From: Cellulomonas sp. JH27-2
Lineage (GTDB): Bacteria > Actinomycetota > Actinomycetes > Actinomycetales > Cellulomonadaceae
Direction: 5' to 3'
Assembly (NCBI RefSeq): GCF_014837175.1
Contig: NZ_JACYFR010000002.1
Location: forward strand, 744,001-808,000
Length of the DNA: 64,000 nucleotides
Every line of letters begins with the position of its first letter. Position 1 is the stretch's first letter. The notes under the pieces were generated by a model, which was not told where the DNA came from, did not search any database, and saw nothing but the letters and a program-made list of their open reading frames with translations. Both the position numbers and the translations under genes were made by a program. Positions 33,695-42,268 of this stretch are shown here, piece after piece.

Positions 33695-35167
33695 ATGTCC
33701 CACGATCCTGCGCTCATCGCTGCGTTCAACGCTGACGCGGATACGAGGATGGTGTGGGCCACTGAGCGGGCCGACCGCTCGCAGGTCGTCTACCTCGATG
33801 ACGGTACCGCTGAGCAGATGCGTCAGCGGACGAAGAGCTCTCTCGCTTGCATCGTGCCTGAGTGCGACATCCCATTGACCACTCACGCGCGCAAGACCAA
33901 GCGGGACGGCTTCGCGCACCTTGGCAGGGTGGACGACGCACTGCACTGCGCCGAGTCGCTCATGCATCAGCAGGCGAAGGCCGTGATCGTGTCGTGGCTC
34001 CGCGCCAGGTACCCACACGTCCGCATCGACCCCGAGGTGCTACTCGTCAACGGCGAGCGACGCCCAGACGTCTACGCGGAGAACCCTGCAACTGGCAACA
34101 AGCTCGCGTTCGAGGTGCAGTACAGCGCGCTGACTATTGCCGAGTGGGACCGGCGCCACCAGTGGTACGCCGAGCACGACATCGTCGACGTCTGGGTGTT
34201 CGGTCACGTCGGACCCCAACGACGCCGACCACGAACCCTCGACACGGACGTCGTGACGAACGCGCTCCAGGAGCATCTCCTCGCGAAGGGTGAGCTGCTG
34301 TGGTGGGTTGAACCGACGGCAGGCATCATCGCCACGCCGTATATGACCGCGTTCGACGAAACCACGGGCCACACCTACAACGCGCTGCCTCGTGAGCATC
34401 GGCGCGACCTGAGTTTCGAACTGAGCGCCCTTGCCGAGTCCTGGTTGACTGCGAAGGGGTTTCGCACGCCCGCGTTGATTCGCATGGACGAAGCAGCAGA
34501 GCAACTGACTGCAAGGCGAGAGCATGCACGACGTGCGTACGAAGCGGACGTGGCACGCCGACAGGAGAGCGAACGGCTAGCGCTCAGCAAGGCGCGGGTC
34601 GCTCAAGAGGCTGAGGCTCGCAGAACCCGAGAGCAGGCTGAGGCACTTGAGGCTGCTCGGCAGGCCCAAGAGCAGTCCGAGAGGCGGCGAGCGGAGCTGG
34701 ACGACCGTCTCTGGCGCGAGGCGCTCATGCGAACGATTACGCCGGCGGACACGCTTGACGGCGCGTGGGCGTCATCAGAGGTGCGCCACGAGATCGAGTT
34801 CATCTTCGGAAGCGTGCCGGAGTGGCTATTCGTCGACTACTCCGCAGTGGTGCCTGAATCGGCCCTCGGCATCTCGCACCCGCATTGGCAAGCGGCCGCG
34901 TTTCTCTACGCGCTCAAGCGGAGCACCCGGCGGGGTCCCGGCCGCCCACGGCCCACCGTTCCCGTCGAGACGTTCATCGAGGGCGTCGCGAGCGTCGGAA
35001 TGCGATTCGAGCGCCGCCTGCTCGACGGACTCCTGCTCGACTGGTGCGGCCACCTCTACGAACGACGCCAACTGGGCCAGCTTGGCCGCGACGGGCACAC
35101 GCGAGTGCTGACAAAGTTGCCCGTCCGAGAGCCCGTAGCTCCGGCTCCAGTGCATGCCTCTAGCTGA
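33695..35167 (+). CDS. CoiA-like PD-(D/E)XK nuclease family protein
   Basis: A 490-residue protein. After an N-terminal beta/zinc-like region (CIVPECDIPLTTHARKTKR and HLGRVDDALHCAESLMHQ), the nuclease core shows RRPDVYAENP and LAFEVQYSALTIAEWDRR, fitting the CoiA competence-protein type with D...E-x-Q. A charged coiled coil lies at ~275-350 and an alpha-helical C-terminus follows. GTG 33689 and TTG 33692 are alternative starts. It could cut or process incoming DNA; a defence role is inferred from context. Confidence 0.7.
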   Translation: MSHDPALIAAFNADADTRMVWATERADRSQVVYLDDGTAEQMRQRTKSSLACIVPECDIPLTTHARKTKRDGFAHLGRVDDALHCAESLMHQQAKAVIVSWLRARYPHVRIDPEVLLVNGERRPDVYAENPATGNKLAFEVQYSALTIAEWDRRHQWYAEHDIVDVWVFGHVGPQRRRPRTLDTDVVTNALQEHLLAKGELLWWVEPTAGIIATPYMTAFDETTGHTYNALPREHRRDLSFELSALAESWLTAKGFRTPALIRMDEAAEQLTARREHARRAYEADVARRQESERLALSKARVAQEAEARRTREQAEALEAARQAQEQSERRRAELDDRLWREALMRTITPADTLDGAWASSEVRHEIEFIFGSVPEWLFVDYSAVVPESALGISHPHWQAAAFLYALKRSTRRGPGRPRPTVPVETFIEGVASVGMRFERRLLDGLLLDWCGHLYERRQLGQLGRDGHTRVLTKLPVREPVAPAPVHASS

Positions 35168-35177
35168 CGAGGAGCAG

Positions 35178-35927
35178 TCAGCGGCGGGCGTCGATGAGAC
35201 CAGCGAGCTCCAGGACGATGGACTCGATGGATGCCTTCGTCGTGCACGTCGGGTCTAGCCGCTTCATGTGGCGGTAGGCCACATCACGAAGGACTGGACG
35301 CGTCACCTTGCCCGCGAAAGGGCCTTCTGCCGCGAAGATCTCGGCGGCATACGTCGCGGCGTCGGTGTGCAGCGCCCCGCCGTGCCGATCCTTCAACGTC
35401 GCGAGGATGTCCGCTGCGTGCTCCCAGACCACGTACCGATTCGACTCGAGGATGCGGGCACCATCAGCGGGAAGCTCGCGCTCAACGCGTTCGCGGAACC
35501 TTCGAGCGAGTTCGGTCGCGCCGCCATGGTCAGACAGCGGGATCTCGGCAGCGACTGCCTCAGCAATGAAACGCAGCTTCGCAGTCGTCGCCTCGTCCCG
35601 TTCGCCCGACGTCTCGTCATCGAGCGGTGCCTCGGCATCCGCGATAGCGGCGTCGAGTGCCGCGGGCGTGAGGTAGACGACCCTCAGCCAATGGTCCGAC
35701 ACGACGTGCGCCTGGAACCCCTCAGGGTCGTGAGGCTCCAGAATCATCAATCGCGGCGCCAGCCCGACGATGAGTTCCGTGGTTGTCGCCACTGCATCGT
35801 TGTCCAGCGCGACGATCATGTGCGCCGCCCCGTCCGGAGCTGACACGCTCATCGAGCGAACGACCCGAATGCTGTTCTTCGCTGCTACCTCGGCGACCTG
35901 TGCAGCGAACCCGGCTGGAGAGACCAT
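35178..35927 (-). CDS. Hypothetical protein
   Basis: A 249-residue acidic protein, convergent with the CoiA-like gene. A beta-rich N-terminus (IRVVRSMSVSAPDGAAHMIV ... LRVVYLTPAALDAAI) leads to a helical second half with a basic end (VLRDVAYRHMKRLDPTCTT). The frame continues 20 codons further to 35987, so the start is uncertain. No family was recognised. Confidence 0.55.
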   Translation of the reverse strand: MVSPAGFAAQVAEVAAKNSIRVVRSMSVSAPDGAAHMIVALDNDAVATTTELIVGLAPRLMILEPHDPEGFQAHVVSDHWLRVVYLTPAALDAAIADAEAPLDDETSGERDEATTAKLRFIAEAVAAEIPLSDHGGATELARRFRERVERELPADGARILESNRYVVWEHAADILATLKDRHGGALHTDAATYAAEIFAAEGPFAGKVTRPVLRDVAYRHMKRLDPTCTTKASIESIVLELAGLIDARR

Positions 35928-36071
35928 AGCCGGAGCATCCCATAGACCGGTGACAGCAACGATGAGCCTCCTCCCGCCGCCGCGCACTGAGCCTGCTTTC
36001 AGTCGCCGCTATCTCTCTGCGCCCTGATTCGCCCGGTCCCCGTCTGTTCGACCACCTACCATCCGGGCATA

Positions 36072-36097
36072 CGAAATGCACGATTAGCGGCATTTCG
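36072..36097. promoter_or_regulatory. Inverted repeat upstream of the 36123 gene, candidate operator
   Basis: CGAAATGC (36072-36079) and GCATTTCG (36090-36097) form an 8-base inverted repeat, 26 bases before the ATG and in an AT-richer patch than its surroundings. It probably controls the small-gene cluster that follows. Confidence 0.45.
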
Positions 36098-36122
36098 AAC
36101 CGAGGGGGTGGAGGTAACCCAG

Positions 36123-37151
36123 ATGTGTGTTGTTAAGCCCGGTCCGCGATGTGCCTGCGACAGCTTGCGCGACCTCGTGAGGACCGAGAACGCTTTCCGG
36201 CTCGCTCACCCTGGCCAGCCGCTCCCAGACGCTCTCGCGGGTGCGCAGACGGTCGCGATGGGGCACGCCCGCTGGCAGGCGGCACGTCAGGACGCGCGCC
36301 AGCTGGACGCGCTCGTGCGTGACGCCGAGACCGCGGGCGAAAGCGCCGAGTACGTCGCTGCGCTCATCCGCGCCCGTGACGGTGCGCTCTCGCGCGCTTT
36401 GAGTGCACAGGAGGAGTTGAGTGGCACCTGGCAGCAGCGCGAGCGCACCCGCTCTGCCCATCTCGCGTTGCACGGCCCGGGCGTGCTCGCCGACCTGCCT
36501 GCTGACGAACCGGTCCAGCCTGCACGGACCGACGCGTGGGGTGCAGACGGGAGGCACAGCGTCACGGGGAGCCGGTTTGACGAGGCCGGCTACTCGCAGT
36601 CCGGATTTCACAGGACGACGCGCAGGGATGCGTTGGGCTATCACGAGCTCACCGGAACCCTGCTCTCGCCGAGTGGGCACTTGCCAGATGGCCGGCACCA
36701 CACCGAGGCGGGGCTGACCCGGGACGACGCGCACCTGACCACGGCCGACGATGTCGTGGCGGGCAACGTCGAACTCCCACCTGTGCCGAAGACGGTCTCG
36801 GCCGCGAAGGCGATCGAGGATGCCCGCCGGTCCGAGAAGGCCGACCAGACACCGGCGAAGGTTGCCGAGTCGAAGCCGGGCGCCGCCGACGTGGCGCCGT
36901 TCCGCAGCAAGAAGGCTGTCGCGGCAGCGCTCCGGACGCCGGGGTCACGCTGGGCGGTTGAGCGCGACGGGACGACCACCCCGGTGACCGTGGTCCGCAG
37001 CTCAACCACGAGTATCTGGGTCCGCCCCGACGACGCACCGGCTGACGCGAAACCGGCGTGGCTCCCGATTGGGAACCAGTCGGCGTGGAACGTCCACGAT
37101 GACGGCTTCGACGAGGACGGGGCGACCCGCATCCGCCGACTCGCCGCCTGA
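36123..37151 (+). CDS. Unknown protein with N-terminal MC-x2-KPGPRC motif
   Basis: A 342-residue protein beginning MCVVKPGPRCACDS. It has a helical N-terminal half, a linker, a short beta-rich middle repeatedly using His/Gly/Thr (GYHELTGTLLSPSGHLPDGR) and a C-terminal domain ending in WVRPDDAPADAKPAWLPIG. The same opening motif recurs in the gene at 37566. GGAGGT lies seven bases before the ATG at 36123. Proteins with this opening are frequent on actinobacterial plasmids and phages; the role is unknown. Confidence 0.65.
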   Translation: MCVVKPGPRCACDSLRDLVRTENAFRLAHPGQPLPDALAGAQTVAMGHARWQAARQDARQLDALVRDAETAGESAEYVAALIRARDGALSRALSAQEELSGTWQQRERTRSAHLALHGPGVLADLPADEPVQPARTDAWGADGRHSVTGSRFDEAGYSQSGFHRTTRRDALGYHELTGTLLSPSGHLPDGRHHTEAGLTRDDAHLTTADDVVAGNVELPPVPKTVSAAKAIEDARRSEKADQTPAKVAESKPGAADVAPFRSKKAVAAALRTPGSRWAVERDGTTTPVTVVRSSTTSIWVRPDDAPADAKPAWLPIGNQSAWNVHDDGFDEDGATRIRRLAA

Positions 37152-37162
37152 CCGTCGCTTCT

Positions 37163-37208
37163 AGAAAGCGCCTCGCTCGTCCAGTCACGGACCGGCGGGG
37201 CGCTTTCT
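37163..37208 (+). terminator. Rho-independent-like terminator
   Basis: AGAAAGCGCC (37163-37172) pairs with GGCGCTTTCT (37199-37208). It lies 11 bases after the stop of the preceding gene. Confidence 0.7.
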
Positions 37209-37285
37209 GTGCCCGGCCGTATAGCCGTACACGTACCATTTACGGACATAGCAGACAGTGTTTCCAGCAGGGAGTGGTGGCCCAA

Positions 37286-37573
37286 ATGAACGACATCCTC
37301 GAAATGGCGGCATCGACCGCCGAAACGCGCACGCTGGATGGCGGGCAGATTTCCCGCGTCGTTGACCGTCCGGCACGACCTGGCCGGCTTTGGGCGGACC
37401 AGCACGGCGCCTGGTGGTGCACGACGGCCAGTGAGCCGGTGGCCGTCGGTGGGGTGCGCTTCGGCTACCGCGTTACGTCCAGGCTCGCTACGGCCGACGA
37501 GATCCGCCGGCACCACGCCGGCACGGCCCGCCTCCTGGCCGTCCTCCACGGTGAGGTGCACGGCGATGTGTGA
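37286..37573 (+). CDS. Small hypothetical protein
   Basis: A 95-residue protein starting MNDILEMAASTAETRTLDGG, with a beta-rich centre (RLWADQHGAWWCTTASEPVA). GGGAG lies about 14 bases before the ATG; GTG at 37274 is an alternative start. Its stop overlaps the next gene's beginning by eight bases. The family was not recognised. Confidence 0.55.
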   Translation: MNDILEMAASTAETRTLDGGQISRVVDRPARPGRLWADQHGAWWCTTASEPVAVGGVRFGYRVTSRLATADEIRRHHAGTARLLAVLHGEVHGDV

Positions 37574-38204
37574 GGCCAAGCCGGGACCACGCTGCTCATC
37601 AGACACGAGGGATGTTTGCAGCCGGTCTGGCTCGAGCTACCGACTCACTTTCCCCATGGGACCGTCGGTCAACCCGCTGACGGCCGCGCACGCCACCATG
37701 ACCGGCAGCGGCTGGGTGAGCCCGACCCTCCAGGACGCGCGCCCGTCGTCGTCGTCCTGGGCGACACCCCACCGCGTCAAGGTCGAGCAGGCAGCCGCGG
37801 CGGCTCCTCGACCTGCCCCTGCACTGCAGCATGCTCCTCGACCCGCTCCGGCTCCCGCACCCACTTTCCCGCCAGCGTCGTCGCCGTACCCAGCGCCGCC
37901 CGCGCCACAACCGGTTCAGCAGCCGGCCTTCTGGGGTGCGTCCGTGAGCCCGACACCAGCCCCGACCCGGACACCCCGCCCGGTGGGACGTCACGATTCG
38001 GTTCGGCCCATGACGGGCGGGCAGCAGGTCGCGCTCGTGGTCCAAGCCGCCGCGAAAGCTGGCGGGAAGGCCCTCATCCGGGGCCTCCTGCGGCAGGGCC
38101 GGTCAAGCGCGCGCGGCGTGGTTCGGAAGCTCGTCATTCGGCCAATGCGTCGCGGCGTCAGGAACGTGACGTCCCTGCGTTGGTGGCGCCGAGCGCTCCG
38201 CTGA
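37566..38204 (+). CDS. Pro/Ala-rich protein with N-terminal MC-x2-KPGPRC motif and basic tail
   Basis: A 212-residue protein opening MCEAKPGPRCSSDTRDVC, the same motif as the 36123 product. A Pro/Ala linker of ~70 residues follows and then a strongly basic C-terminal helix (GKALIRGLLRQGRSSARG ... RRALR) that could bind nucleic acid or membranes. It overlaps the previous gene. The role is unknown. Confidence 0.6.
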   Translation: MCEAKPGPRCSSDTRDVCSRSGSSYRLTFPMGPSVNPLTAAHATMTGSGWVSPTLQDARPSSSSWATPHRVKVEQAAAAAPRPAPALQHAPRPAPAPAPTFPPASSPYPAPPAPQPVQQPAFWGASVSPTPAPTRTPRPVGRHDSVRPMTGGQQVALVVQAAAKAGGKALIRGLLRQGRSSARGVVRKLVIRPMRRGVRNVTSLRWWRRALR

Positions 38205-38466
38205 CCCGACCGCCTCGTGCCTGGTAGATCGTTCAGGGCGGGGCGTCCGGCTGCCTGCGTGCGTTCACGCAGTTCGGGTGGGGGACACGGAAACGAAGGG
38301 GGGGAACCATGGTTCCGCAGCGGCACTTCCGTTCCGGTGTCGCGGCGCAGCCCACGTGGAAGAGGGTGTGCCGCAATCGGAGCGGGCGTGATTCATGGTT
38401 CAGCCCCCGTCGACCTTCAGTGGGTGCCTGCCGGTAGATCTGAAGCCCGACCCCGAGGAGGCCCCC

Positions 38467-38769
38467 ATGGAAACCCCACCACCACCAGCCCGCCCGCGTC
38501 ACGCGCCGGGTTCGATTCGGCTCGAGCACCAACGCCGCACCCTGACCGGGGCTGCCGCCACGGACGCTGAGCACGCGCTCGACCTTCACCTCGCCGCCGG
38601 CATGTCCCTCCCGGCCGCGCTCCGAGCGGTTGCCGATGAGGTGGCCATGGCGCTCGCCGAAGCCGTCCTCTGCCAGCCTCGAAACCACACCCGCGAGGCA
38701 GCCCTCGCCGACCTCGCCGTCGCACTCCGCGACGAAGCGACACTCATCGACCACCGGAGCCGCCCATGA
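38467..38769 (+). CDS. Small helical hypothetical protein
   Basis: A 100-residue protein with a Pro-rich start (METPPPPARPRHAPGSIRLE) and an Ala/Leu helical body. GAGGAGG precedes the ATG. It is the first of a train of five coupled small genes (38467-40067), each overlapping the next by ATGA. The composition suggests a plasmid or phage accessory protein. Confidence 0.6.
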   Translation: METPPPPARPRHAPGSIRLEHQRRTLTGAAATDAEHALDLHLAAGMSLPAALRAVADEVAMALAEAVLCQPRNHTREAALADLAVALRDEATLIDHRSRP

Positions 38770-39050
38770 CCGTGACCACCTACCCCCGCATGACCGCCGG
38801 GATGGACCCCACCATCCGACTCGCCGGGGTGACCTGGCGCGGGCCGGGCGTGCCGGCCGCTGTCGCGCATCTGACCGCTGCTCGTCCCACCGGCTGGGAC
38901 CTTGAGCACGCCCTCCAGGTGCTCGCCGCCCGGACCGCCCTCGACGCTTGTGCGCTACTGATCAGCGGCAGGACCGCCCACGGCTACCGGCAGGCCCAGC
39001 TTGCCGTCGCACTCGAAGCCGAGGCCCCGCTTCACCGGGAGCGGCCATGA
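38766..39050 (+). CDS. Small hypothetical protein
   Basis: A 94-residue protein (MTVTTYPRMTAGMDPTIRL ...) with a helical second half. The ATG overlaps the previous stop (ATGA) and its own stop overlaps the next ATG. The family was not recognised. Confidence 0.6.
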   Translation: MTVTTYPRMTAGMDPTIRLAGVTWRGPGVPAAVAHLTAARPTGWDLEHALQVLAARTALDACALLISGRTAHGYRQAQLAVALEAEAPLHRERP

Positions 39051-39529
39051 ACGCGACCAACGACGCCGTGCAGCCCGGTCGTACGACGTTGCCGGCGTGG
39101 GGTGCGGACCGTCTCGGTGCGGCCCTATCCGGCCGGCCCGACGTGAGCGCCGCGTTCGGCTCTGCGCTCACCTGCGACCAGGCGACCGCCGTCCACGCGA
39201 GCCTCTGGGAGATGGGACGGGGCTCCACCGCCTCCGTGGTGCGCGGGGAGCACCACCGCCGCTGCGGCGACCTACACGACTGGCGGATCGAACGCCCGCT
39301 GAGCTGGGATCTCCCGGAACATGCCGCCCAGACCGTCGCTCACCTGATGACCCTGCCGGGTGTGGTCGACACGGTCGCGACAGCGTGGCTCAGCCCCGCA
39401 TCCGAGCTCGAGCTCGTCCTCAGGGCGCTCGGGTGCCAGGACGGCGCAGACCGGTGGGTCAGCGCATGTGCAGCCGCAGACGAAGCGTGGGCGCACGCGA
39501 CCGGAATCGACATCGAGGAGACGCCATGA
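39047..39529 (+). CDS. Small hypothetical protein, paralogue of the next gene
   Basis: A 160-residue helical protein. The central segment ALTCDQATAVHASLWEMGRG matches HLTCDEADALCAGLGLLRR of the downstream product in spacing and sequence, so the two are probably distant duplicates. It is coupled on both sides. The function is unknown. Confidence 0.6.
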   Translation: MNATNDAVQPGRTTLPAWGADRLGAALSGRPDVSAAFGSALTCDQATAVHASLWEMGRGSTASVVRGEHHRRCGDLHDWRIERPLSWDLPEHAAQTVAHLMTLPGVVDTVATAWLSPASELELVLRALGCQDGADRWVSACAAADEAWAHATGIDIEETP

Positions 39530-39855
39530 TCACCGCCGACCCCGTGACCGCCGCGTTCGACCGTCACCAGCGTGCTGCCGTGCTCGTCGGCGGCGTCCTC
39601 GGCGACCAGGCCGTGGCGTCCGAGCTCGCACCTCATCTGACGTGCGATGAAGCCGACGCGCTCTGCGCCGGGCTGGGGCTCCTGCGCCGCTGGGAGGACG
39701 GCCTCGAGCTCCTCCGTCAGCACGCCGACGCGGATGAGGCTTGCGGCGATGACGCGGACCGTCACGCCCCGCTTCACGGCCACGAGGAGGCGCTACGCCT
39801 GCACCTGGGGGCGATCGTCGAGGCCGCGCTCACCGACCCACGGGAGGCCCTATGA
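39526..39855 (+). CDS. Small hypothetical protein, paralogue of the previous gene
   Basis: A 109-residue acidic helical protein sharing the LTCDxA core segment with the 39047 product. It has several His/Asp residues near the C-terminus (CGDDADRHAPLHGHEEAL). It is coupled by ATGA on both sides. The function is unknown. Confidence 0.6.
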   Translation: MITADPVTAAFDRHQRAAVLVGGVLGDQAVASELAPHLTCDEADALCAGLGLLRRWEDGLELLRQHADADEACGDDADRHAPLHGHEEALRLHLGAIVEAALTDPREAL

Positions 39856-40067
39856 CCACACTCGAGCACGCGAGCGTGCTCACCGGACGGGCCGGGACGC
39901 TCCGAATCGTGCCGGCGGTGGCCGGGCCCGGCGGCTGGGACCGCATCGACGCCCAATGCCAGACGGTGCTCGACCTCGCCGCTGCGGGCCTAGAACCCGA
40001 CTCACGTGCCGCCGCTCGGGCGCGTGTGCTGTGGGGCTGCGACGCTCGCGTGCTGTGCAGTCGATAG
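39852..40067 (+). CDS. Small hypothetical protein
   Basis: A 71-residue protein, last of the coupled small-gene train. It begins MTTLEHASVLTGRAG and ends in a helical segment with two Cys (LWGCDARVLCSR). A strong terminator follows 17 bases after the stop. Confidence 0.55.
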   Translation: MTTLEHASVLTGRAGTLRIVPAVAGPGGWDRIDAQCQTVLDLAAAGLEPDSRAAARARVLWGCDARVLCSR

Positions 40068-40083
40068 CCGACCCAGACAGACA

Positions 40084-40119
40084 AGAACGCCCGCACCGAT
40101 GGTCTGGTGCGGGCGTTCT
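40084..40119. terminator. Strong bidirectional terminator
   Basis: A perfect 14-base-pair stem (40084-40097 with 40106-40119) with an eight-base loop lies between convergent genes. It ends the small-gene train and, in the other direction, the HTH-prepilin gene. Confidence 0.85.
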
Positions 40120-40139
40120 GTCGTTGGCCGCAGGTGGGG

Positions 40140-41495
40140 TCACACACCCGGCACCTGAGCCTGGAAAGGGGTCGCGACCGGCCCAATATCGATCTGTGGC
40201 GCCGTCACCAGGACGACCGTGCCGGGGTCCGCGGTACCGCCCCGGAGAGTGCGAACGGTGATGGCGAATGTCGAGTTTCCGGTCGCCCACGCGGGTGTGG
40301 CGACAACGGACGCGGTCACACGCTGCCAACCGCCGGTCGTGGTGATGTTGGTGTTCACGGCTGTGGCGATCCACACCCACGAGGGCGTCTGCACCCGCGC
40401 GCTGACGTTCAGAGGGGTGCCGGCGGGCGCGTTGATCCAGACCGAGACGGTGTAGGCCGTGCCTGCTGTGAGCACGCCCAACGGCGGCGGTGTCGTGCCC
40501 TGAGACCACGGGCTGAGCTGCATTCCCCAGTCGTGGTCGGAGGCACCGACGACGAACCGCGCTGCTCTTCCTGCGACCGGCGCATCTGTGACAGCAACGG
40601 TGGTCCAGGGGGTCTCAGTACCGAGGCTGTCCATATGCCCGTCGAAGCCGCCGAGGCTGTTCGTGTCGGTGCCGAGCTTGCTGACGGTCTGCAGGCTGGG
40701 GTCGAACCACGCCAGGACGTTTCTGGTCGTCGCTTCATGCCCCCAATCTGTGCCGCCGACCATCGCCCATGACTGCCAGGACGCACCCGCCGGCACACCA
40801 AGCTGACCGGCGGACGGTGGGACATCGGGTAGCGCGGTGAGAGCCGTTTTGGTCGGCACGCCGCCGCCCCACGAGCTCAGCACCCACACGCGAGTGCCAG
40901 CGCGTACGTGCTTGCCGTAGATGATGTAGCCCGCCTGCCCACCCGCGGAGTTGCTGGTGAATGCGCGGATGGTGACACCCGCGCTTGGTGGGTTCGCCGC
41001 GGTCCAGCCGGCGGTGTCCGTGGGGTAGCTGTCGTGCCCGTCCCACCAGGTTTCCGCTGCCGATGCGAGGTGCTTGAGGTCGGCCTGCACGGCGGCCTCG
41101 GACGCGCGGGCCTTCTGCCCGAGGAACACCGGGATAGCGATGCCGGAGAGGATGCCGATGATGATGACGACGACGAGGAGCTCGATGAGGGTGAAGCCCT
41201 TATCGGTGCGGCGTGGGGTGCGGGGCTCAGGGAGCTGGTGCGCCTCCGTCTGAGCGCGCAAAGCCGGCCGCGGAGCCACGAACGCCACCAGGTCGGGGAG
41301 GGCGATGCGGACGCGCGGACGCACGGTGCCGAGGCCGACCTCGTGGACGGGGAGGACCCCCGCACGGATGGCACGCGTGAAAGTCGCTCGTGATAGGCCG
41401 GTGACGTCCTGACATTCCGCAATCGACAGGAACTGCGGGGCTTCCGATTGGGTTGGTTGGGTTGGGACGCGTCCCGTGGCGCGATTAAAGGGCAT
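40140..41495 (-). CDS. Helix-turn-helix domain fused to a type IV prepilin
   Basis: A 451-residue protein. Residues 21-73 are an excisionase/MerR-like helix-turn-helix (FLSIAECQDVTGLSRATF ... GVLPV). Residues 99-123 are a classic class III prepilin signal: Lys99-Gly100, then FTLIELLVVVIIIGILSGIA with Glu at +5. A pilin helix (to ~150) and a beta-sandwich, carbohydrate-binding-like C-terminus follow. Prepilin peptidase would cut after Gly100 and free a 100-residue DNA-binding fragment. The reading frame has no stop between the parts. ATG 41495 has no clear Shine-Dalgarno and may be leaderless. A start inside at the GTGs near residue 70 would remove the HTH. Confidence 0.78.
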   Translation of the reverse strand: MPFNRATGRVPTQPTQSEAPQFLSIAECQDVTGLSRATFTRAIRAGVLPVHEVGLGTVRPRVRIALPDLVAFVAPRPALRAQTEAHQLPEPRTPRRTDKGFTLIELLVVVIIIGILSGIAIPVFLGQKARASEAAVQADLKHLASAAETWWDGHDSYPTDTAGWTAANPPSAGVTIRAFTSNSAGGQAGYIIYGKHVRAGTRVWVLSSWGGGVPTKTALTALPDVPPSAGQLGVPAGASWQSWAMVGGTDWGHEATTRNVLAWFDPSLQTVSKLGTDTNSLGGFDGHMDSLGTETPWTTVAVTDAPVAGRAARFVVGASDHDWGMQLSPWSQGTTPPPLGVLTAGTAYTVSVWINAPAGTPLNVSARVQTPSWVWIATAVNTNITTTGGWQRVTASVVATPAWATGNSTFAITVRTLRGGTADPGTVVLVTAPQIDIGPVATPFQAQVPGV

Positions 41496-41623
41496 GGGCC
41501 AAGGGTAGGTGTCCGACCAGACGCAGAATGAAGCAACCGGACGCAAAACCGTCCATGCCAGCAAATACGCTCTAGGTATCGCCGCGCGATATCCGACAAT
41601 GCGCTATCGGCGGCCACCTAGAA

Positions 41624-42268
41624 ATGGCACACATCGTGACCCTTCTCGAAAACGAAACCACAAACCCCGCCCCTCAGACTCGTTCAGAACTGCGCGCACA
41701 CGAGCCGAAGACGAATCGGCGCCAGAAGGCCGTGGTCGCCGGTATTGCGGCGGCTGCGGTCGGTGTTGGCGGCACACTGATCGGCGCCGTATTGACGGAC
41801 CACGACAGCATCAGAAACAACTACGTGGAGAAGGGGCAGCTCGACATCCAGCTCGTCGGCGCTTCGCCCATCGAGCTCGCCAACGCCGCACCGGGTAGTG
41901 AGGTCGAGATGCAGTTCCTCGTCGAAAACGCCGGAACGTTGCCCGCAAAGACGGTGATCACGGCTGCCGACATCGTTGGTGCCGACCTCCTGGGGCTCAC
42001 GACATCCGACTGGCGCGTCGACGACCAGGCCGGCACGACCTACAGCGACAACACGGACCTAGCCGGCTGGCAGACAGGTGGCCTCGAGCTCACGCTCCCC
42101 GCACACGAGCACGCGTCCGTGACCGTGACGGTGCGTGTGCCGGAGACCGTCGACTCCGAAGCGTGGGCCGACGTCAGCGACTCCGCGACGTTCGACCTCA
42201 GCGTCGACTCCGAGCAGCTCTTGGACGAGCCGGCCGGTGTCGCGGCGGCCTGGACGGACACCCCGTGA
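41624..42268 (+). CDS. TasA/camelysin-like secreted fibre protein
   Basis: A 214-residue protein. A signal-anchor helix at ~34-58 (AVVAGIAAAAVGVGGTLIGAV) is followed by a beta-rich extracellular domain with the start VEKGQLDIQL and repeated beta strands, typical of TasA/CalY-like proteins. These form fibres and are processed by a dedicated SipW-type signal peptidase, which is encoded by the overlapping next gene. It is divergent from the HTH-prepilin gene across ~130 bases. Confidence 0.72.
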   Translation: MAHIVTLLENETTNPAPQTRSELRAHEPKTNRRQKAVVAGIAAAAVGVGGTLIGAVLTDHDSIRNNYVEKGQLDIQLVGASPIELANAAPGSEVEMQFLVENAGTLPAKTVITAADIVGADLLGLTTSDWRVDDQAGTTYSDNTDLAGWQTGGLELTLPAHEHASVTVTVRVPETVDSEAWADVSDSATFDLSVDSEQLLDEPAGVAAAWTDTP

